Assembly: GCA_005878665.1 (NCBI GenBank)
Contig: VBLR01000153.1
Location: 1-25,508, forward strand
Reading direction: 5' to 3'
Length of the DNA stretch: 25,508 nucleotides
Origin: Methanobacteriota archaeon
GTDB lineage: Archaea; Thermoplasmatota; Thermoplasmata; RBG-16-68-12
Shown: positions 22,049 through 25,508 of the stretch, piece by piece
How the letters are laid out: each line of letters starts with the position of its first letter
How positions within the stretch are numbered: position 1 is the stretch's first letter
Translations under genes and position numbers: made by a program
Notes under the pieces: model-generated
Told to the model about the DNA's origin: nothing
Database searches by the model: none
The model's input: only the letters and a program-made list of their open reading frames with translations

Positions 22049-22130
22049 TCCATCCCCCGCTATCGAACTCCGACGTCGGCGGCGGTCACTTTCGTCGCGG
22101 GCCATCGGATCGATTCCGCATCCGGCGAGA

Positions 22131-22156
22131 AAGTTAACCTTGTTTAAGGTTAACTT
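22131..22156. repeat. Perfect 11-bp inverted repeat upstream of the KaiC-like pair
   Basis: AAGTTAACCTT and AAGGTTAACTT flank a GTTT spacer. It is AT-rich in a GC-rich neighbourhood, lies 69 nt after the tRNA and about 48 nt upstream of the KaiC TATA box, and has no following T-run. An operator is more likely than a terminator. Confidence 0.7.
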
Positions 22157-22203
22157 CGTCTTCCTCCGGTGACTCATCGCATGGCCTGATTCTCACGACG
22201 GAG

Positions 22204-22211
22204 CTTTTATG
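22204..22211 (+). promoter_or_regulatory. TATA box for the KaiC-like operon
   Basis: CTTTTATG is centred about 44 nt before the ATG at 22251, predicting a leader of about 15-20 nt. Confidence 0.5.
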
Positions 22212-22250
22212 CATCATGGGCCGGGTGGTCTGGCGCTCGGCAGGCTTTCA

Positions 22251-23336
22251 ATGGATCGCGTCAAGACGGGCGTCGTCGGTCTCGACACGATGCTGAACGG
22301 CGGCCTGCTGCCCGCGCGACCGTACGTCGTTTCGGGCCCGACCGGGAGCGGCAAGACAATCTTGGCCCTCCACTTCCTCCTCGAAGGGCTCCGACAGCAG
22401 GACGCGTGCCTCCTCGTGACCCTCGACGAGCCCCCGATCGAGGTCAAGGCAAACATGGCCACGTTCGGCTGGAATTTGGACCGGCTCAAGATCCTCGATG
22501 CGACCCCGGACATTCGGGCGCACAAACGGCAACGTTCCGTGATCGACGTCGGCACCTCTCTCGACGTGCGCGATATGGAGGATGTCACGGAGATCCGGCA
22601 GTCGTCTCAGATTCGCGCCCTCGAGGTCACGGTTCACAGCGTCCAGAAGATGATCAAGCAGGAATTCTCGCATCACCTCGAGCGCACGAAGCAGCGGTAC
22701 AAGCGAGTCGTCATCGATTCGATGACCGCGCTGAAGATGTTCGCAATGCAAGGCCAGGACAGCCGGATCCTGATCCAATCGTTCGTCCGGTTCCTCGCAG
22801 AACTGGAGGCGACGACCCTCATCGTGTCGGAGCGCCTCAACAAAAAGATCCTCGAGACGGAGTTCTTCCTTGCCCGCGGCGAGCTGCGTCTCCAAAAGTG
22901 GATCGACGGAAGCGTGATCCGCCGCGCGATCTCGATTGAGAAGTTCCGCGGCTCCTCGTTCGACGACCGGATGCATCCGATCTCGATCGGGGACAACGGG
23001 ATGGTCGTCTACCTGGACGCCCCTGCGCAAACGCGGGTGTCGAGCCCTGCCCCGAAGCCGGGCGAATCGCTCCTCGAGACCCGACTCATCGACGAGGTCT
23101 CGAACGTGATCGAGTCGATCATGCGTCACATCGAAGATGCCCACCGACGCCAAGTCCCGATCCGGGACATCGAGGTGTCGTTGTCTCGAGCGATGCTCGC
23201 TTTCCAACGCCGGAACTATCAGAAAGCGATGAAACTCGCCCTCGCGTGCGACGCGGAGGTCAGAGAGCGACTCGCGCAGGCTCCGCCCCCGCCGCCGACC
23301 TCGCAGCTGCCGCGACCGCCCCAGGTGATCCGCTGA
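22251..23336 (+). CDS. KaiC/RAD55-like RecA-superfamily ATPase with helical C-terminal extension
   Basis: This 361-residue protein has one RecA/KaiC-type domain: KTGVVGLDTMLNGGLLPARPYVVSGP entry, Walker A GPTGSGKT (29-36), a KaiC-like acidic pair in LVTLDEPPIEV, Walker B RVVIDSMTALKMF, and IEKFRGSSFDDRMHPISI near the domain end. After about residue 270 comes a helical extension (IDEVSNVIESIMRHIEDAHR ... SLSRAMLAFQRRNYQKAMKLAL) and a Pro-rich tail, absent from the neighbouring paralogue. Such archaeal proteins are probable ATP-driven regulators or assembly factors; a clock role should not be assumed. ATG 22251 opens just before the conserved KTG. Its stop overlaps the start of the second paralogue. 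Confidence 0.88.
   Translation: MDRVKTGVVGLDTMLNGGLLPARPYVVSGPTGSGKTILALHFLLEGLRQQDACLLVTLDEPPIEVKANMATFGWNLDRLKILDATPDIRAHKRQRSVIDVGTSLDVRDMEDVTEIRQSSQIRALEVTVHSVQKMIKQEFSHHLERTKQRYKRVVIDSMTALKMFAMQGQDSRILIQSFVRFLAELEATTLIVSERLNKKILETEFFLARGELRLQKWIDGSVIRRAISIEKFRGSSFDDRMHPISIGDNGMVVYLDAPAQTRVSSPAPKPGESLLETRLIDEVSNVIESIMRHIEDAHRRQVPIRDIEVSLSRAMLAFQRRNYQKAMKLALACDAEVRERLAQAPPPPPTSQLPRPPQVIR
23323..23331 (+). promoter_or_regulatory. Ribosome-binding site that argues for a CTG start
   Basis: AGGTGATCC is complementary to the expected 3' end of archaeal 16S rRNA. The AGGTGA core ends 4 nt before CTG 23333, whose last two bases belong to the upstream gene's TGA. Confidence 0.5.
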
Positions 23337-24115
23337 CCGCCGCGGCCAAGATCCGGACGGGCATTCCGGGTCTCGACAAGATGCTCCACGGCGGCTACGT
23401 CCCGGGACGGCCGTACATCGTGTCGGGTCCTCCGGGCGCCGGCAAGACGATCCTCGCGATGCAGTTCCTGCGGGAGGGCCTGGAAGGTGGGGAGCGATGC
23501 CTGTTCGTGGCCCTCGAAGAGCCCCCGAACGAACTGAAGATCAACATGCGGGGATTCCGCTGGAACTTGGACGACCTCGACGTCCTCGATGCGAACTCCG
23601 ATATCCGACGGTTCGAGCCCACGCCGATCCTCGAGATTTCCACGGAAGAGGAGCCCGCGAAGATGCGATCGATCGGGGAGCGGATCCGGAAGACCCCAGA
23701 CTTCGAGAGCAAGGAAGTCACGGTCCACTCCTTGCAGCAACTCCTAAAGAACCTCTTCCTGAAGAAAAACTACGAGCGCGTCGTGATCGATTCGATGACG
23801 GCCCTCAAATATTTTTGCATGCGTGAGTTCGAGGAGACCGTGACGACGCAGTCGTTCATGCGGTACCTCGCGGAGTCGAAGGTCACTTCGCTGCTCACCC
23901 TCGAGCTCCCGGAGGAAGGCGAGGTCCCTCCGGAGGCGTTCTTGGCCCGCGGGGAGCTCCGGCTCCACAAGCTCCGGGACGAGACGGGGATCAAGCGGTT
24001 CCTCTCCGTCGAGAAGTACAAGGGCTCGTCACACGACGAGTCCGTGTATCCGTTCGATATCACGAATGCCGGGATCGTCATCAACACGGCCTCGATGCCG
24101 GCGATGGCGCTCTGA
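23333..24115 (+). CDS. KaiC/RAD55-like ATPase, second paralogue (probable CTG start)
   Basis: This protein of about 260 residues is a single KaiC-type domain: KIRTGIPGLDKMLHGGYVPGRPYIVSGP, Walker A GPPGAGKT (32-39), the Glu pair in FVALEEPPNE, Walker B RVVIDSMTALKYF, and VEKYKGSSHDESVYPFDI. It aligns nearly end to end with the upstream paralogue minus its C-terminal extension. No ATG, GTG or TTG lies in frame between 23246 and the domain. CTG at 23333 overlaps the preceding stop (CTGA) and follows AGGTGATCC, a perfect match to the archaeal 16S anti-Shine-Dalgarno. GTG at 23246 is the alternative and would overlap the first gene by 91 nt. The two proteins probably form a complex. Confidence 0.85.
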   Translation: MTAAAKIRTGIPGLDKMLHGGYVPGRPYIVSGPPGAGKTILAMQFLREGLEGGERCLFVALEEPPNELKINMRGFRWNLDDLDVLDANSDIRRFEPTPILEISTEEEPAKMRSIGERIRKTPDFESKEVTVHSLQQLLKNLFLKKNYERVVIDSMTALKYFCMREFEETVTTQSFMRYLAESKVTSLLTLELPEEGEVPPEAFLARGELRLHKLRDETGIKRFLSVEKYKGSSHDESVYPFDITNAGIVINTASMPAMAL

Positions 24116-24179
24116 GACCCGATTTCCGCGGCAGCCCGGCGGCGGATGTCAACGCGGCGTTTGTCAGACAGATGTATGA

Positions 24180-24192
24180 CTACTTTTAAATA
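24180..24192 (+). promoter_or_regulatory. Strong TATA box for ftsZ
   Basis: CTACTTTTAAATA is an AT-rich island in the 129-bp gap between the KaiC-like genes and ftsZ. It shares the 10-mer CTACTTTTAA with the promoter of the 12-residue peptide gene. Confidence 0.65.
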
Positions 24193-24244
24193 GGGTAAGA
24201 GGGATTCGTCCGGCCATCAGTCTCCATCGGGATGGGATGGCACA

Positions 24245-25381
24245 ATGAAATCACTTCTCAACGAGGCCCTGGCCCGACACCAGGAAGCCGAGGCGAAGGA
24301 AGAGCGCGAGTCCGAGAAGGCCAAGGTCGCCGAAAAGAAGAAGAACGGCGACGACGAGGAGATCGAAAAGATCGTTGAGTCCATCAACGTCTCGATCAAG
24401 ATCGTCGGCTGCGGCGGCGGTGGATCGAACACGATCAACCGATGCAGCGAGGCCGGCATCACGGGCGCCCAGCTGGCCGCGGTGAACACGGACGCGAAGC
24501 ACCTGCTCTCCGTCCACGCGCCGAAGAAGATCCTCATCGGCAAACGACTCACGAAAGGCCTCGGGGCCGGTGCCCTCCCAGAAGTCGGCGAACAGGCCGC
24601 CCACGAGAACGAGGAGGAAATTCGGGACTTCATCCGCGGCGCTCACGTCGTCTTCATCACTGCGGGCATGGGCGGCGGCACTGGGACCGGCTCCGCGCAG
24701 TATGTTGCCCGGGTCGCGAAAGAGGAAGGCGCCCTGACGATGGGCGTCGTCACGATGCCGTTCAAGTCCGAAGGCCGAATCCGGATGGAGAACGCGGAAG
24801 CCGGCCTCGACAAGCTGCGCAAGTTCAGCGACACGACGATCGTGATCTACAACGACAAACTCCTCGAGCTCGTGCCCCGCCTGCCGATCAATGCGGCGTT
24901 CAAGGTGGCCGACGAGATCCTGATGCAGTCGATCAAGGGCATGACGGAGATCATCACCAAGCCGGGCCTCGTCAACCTCGACTACGCCGACCTCATGACG
25001 ATCATGAAAGGCGGCGGCGTCGCGATGATCGGAATCGGCGAGAGCGAGGAAGAGCGGGACCGGATCGACTACGCGATCAACGAGGCCCTCGAGTCCCCGC
25101 TGCTCGGCGAGGTCGACCTGACCCATGCGCGCGGGGCGCTCGTGCGCGTCGTCGGCGGGCCGGACCTGACGGTGTCCGAGGCGGAGAAGGCCGCGGAGAT
25201 CGTGGGCCAGAAGATCAACCCGCAGGCGAGGATTATCTGGGGTTGTTCCGTCGAGGACGACCTGCAGAACACGGTGCGGGTCCTCCTCGTGATCACGGGC
25301 GTCAAGTCGAAGTCCCTCCTCGGCAAAGAGGTGTACACCGGTCCGGTGAAGACGTCCGCCGAAGTGGACGAAGTACGCTGA
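24245..25381 (+). CDS. ftsZ: Cell division GTPase FtsZ
   Basis: This 378-residue tubulin homologue polymerises at mid-cell to organise division. A charged N-terminal extension of about 45 residues (MKSLLNEALARH then Glu/Lys-rich) is typical of archaeal FtsZ. The nucleotide site has VGCGGGGSNTINR (54-66), NTDAKHL, the tubulin signature GGGTGTG (143-149) and IYNDKLLELV. The synergy T7 loop NLDYADLMTIM (244-254) carries the GTP-hydrolysing Asp. GEVDLTHARGALVRVVGG and the C-terminal sheet follow. There is no clear conserved C-terminal binding peptide; the tail is VYTGPVKTSAEVDEVR. The promoter is at 24180-24192. Sequence alone does not settle FtsZ1 versus FtsZ2, though the N-terminus favours FtsZ1. 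Confidence 0.97.
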   Translation: MKSLLNEALARHQEAEAKEERESEKAKVAEKKKNGDDEEIEKIVESINVSIKIVGCGGGGSNTINRCSEAGITGAQLAAVNTDAKHLLSVHAPKKILIGKRLTKGLGAGALPEVGEQAAHENEEEIRDFIRGAHVVFITAGMGGGTGTGSAQYVARVAKEEGALTMGVVTMPFKSEGRIRMENAEAGLDKLRKFSDTTIVIYNDKLLELVPRLPINAAFKVADEILMQSIKGMTEIITKPGLVNLDYADLMTIMKGGGVAMIGIGESEEERDRIDYAINEALESPLLGEVDLTHARGALVRVVGGPDLTVSEAEKAAEIVGQKINPQARIIWGCSVEDDLQNTVRVLLVITGVKSKSLLGKEVYTGPVKTSAEVDEVR

Positions 25382-25384
25382 CCT

Positions 25385-25412
25385 CCTCCTCTTTTTACCC
25401 GAACCTTTTTCC
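25385..25412 (+). terminator. T-tract terminator after ftsZ
   Basis: Two T5 runs (TCTTTTTACC and CCTTTTTCC) lie in a pyrimidine-rich stretch just after the ftsZ stop, the usual form of an archaeal terminator. The second run is 25-30 nt before the next GTG and may double as its promoter. Confidence 0.5.
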
Positions 25413-25433
25413 ATTTCTCCCCCATCGCCGAGC

Positions 25434-25508
25434 GTGAGCACGCGCCGCCCGCGGTATCGATACATCGCGTTCCGAGTCGATGGTTCACGGCCGTTCCGAC
25501 GCGAAGAG
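25434..25508 (+). CDS. rnp2: Probable RNase P component 2 (Pop5), N-terminus only
   Basis: The last 75 bases are open from a GTG to the window edge and encode 25 residues: a basic STRRPRYRYIAFRVDG, then SRPFRREE. The RPRYRYIAF strand followed by a basic Ser/Arg turn is the usual opening of archaeal Pop5 (RNase P protein Rnp2), which supports the catalytic core of the RNA. The call rests on this short stretch only. The position just after ftsZ, separated by a T-rich terminator, suggests independent transcription. rnp4, another RNase P gene, is at 7202-7543. Confidence 0.6.
   Translation, partial: MSTRRPRYRYIAFRVDGSRPFRREE

Larger units (their letters stand above)
21927..22062 (+). tRNA. Initiator tRNA-Met(CAT) with two introns
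   Basis: A complete cloverleaf assembles after removal of two introns. The acceptor stem AGCGGGG (21927-21933) pairs with CCCCGCT (22055-22061), discriminator A22062. The D arm is GGG/CCC with loop AGCCAGGATA. The anticodon stem is TCGGG (21955-21959) with CCCGG (21996-22000), loop CTCATA plus A38, anticodon CAT. The variable loop is AGATC. The T stem GATGG/CCATC carries loop TTCAAAT. The A1-U72 pair and three stacked G-C pairs in the anticodon stem mark it as initiator. Mature length is 75 nt and CCA is not encoded. Introns interrupt 37/38 and 59/60. Confidence 0.93.

Noticed and set aside
1..25508. CRISPR array, insertion sequence, rRNA or prophage genes
   Set aside because: No regularly spaced repeats, transposase motifs, terminal inverted repeats of an element, rRNA signatures or phage structural genes were seen; base composition is even apart from short promoter islands.

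Overview
The window is archaeal. It encodes a TATA-binding protein, ribosomal protein eS17, two archaeal/eukaryotic-type RNase P proteins (Rpp21/Rnp4 and the start of a probable Pop5/Rnp2), a KaiC/RAD55-like ATPase pair, an archaeal FtsZ, and an initiator tRNA with bulge-helix-bulge introns. Many start codons lie about 25-60 nt downstream of AT-rich TATA boxes, and several genes look leaderless. DNA is GC-rich with strong G/C third-position preference. FtsZ plus KaiC-type ATPases and an alkyltransferase-endonuclease V fusion (a fusion I recall from Ferroplasma) suggest an uncultivated euryarchaeal lineage, plausibly Thermoplasmatota. That placement is inference.

Left part (1-7205): an EamA-type permease cut by the left edge (-), 3-hydroxyacyl-CoA dehydrogenase (+), a secreted membrane-anchored protein (-), an enoyl-CoA hydratase (+), a 54-residue protein (-), ribosomal protein eS17 (+), and a three-gene ABC exporter operon (+) with GTGA stop/start overlaps. 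The dehydrogenase and hydratase catalyse consecutive steps on short acyl-CoAs.

Middle (7202-15364): RNase P component 4 (-), a two-helix membrane protein (+), an M24 peptidase (+), a GNAT acetyltransferase (-), a 658-residue secreted PKD protein (-), a histone-deacetylase-family hydrolase (+), a four-CBS protein with a C-terminal ribosome-hibernation-like domain (-), a methyltransferase (-) divergent from acylphosphatase (+), and another small membrane protein (+).

Right part (15394-25508): a compact minus-strand cluster TBP - SRPBCC protein - TatD-like hydrolase, then PanE (-). A divergent promoter region next to panE drives what looks like a 12-residue lysine-rich peptide gene (+). Next are the alkyltransferase-like/endonuclease V fusion (-) and a plus-strand run: nucleoside deaminase - RNase HII - SCP2 protein - initiator tRNA - KaiC-like pair - ftsZ - start of Pop5.

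The most notable items are the initiator tRNA-Met gene interrupted by two introns (37/38 and 59/60), both with good bulge-helix-bulge folds; the tiny MAKKKKGKKKKR reading frame with its own promoter and ribosome-binding site; the CBS-hibernation factor fusion; the endonuclease V fusion whose alkyltransferase domain has Ser instead of the acceptor Cys; and a perfect 11-bp inverted repeat upstream of the KaiC pair. I see no CRISPR array, insertion sequence, rRNA or obvious integrated element.
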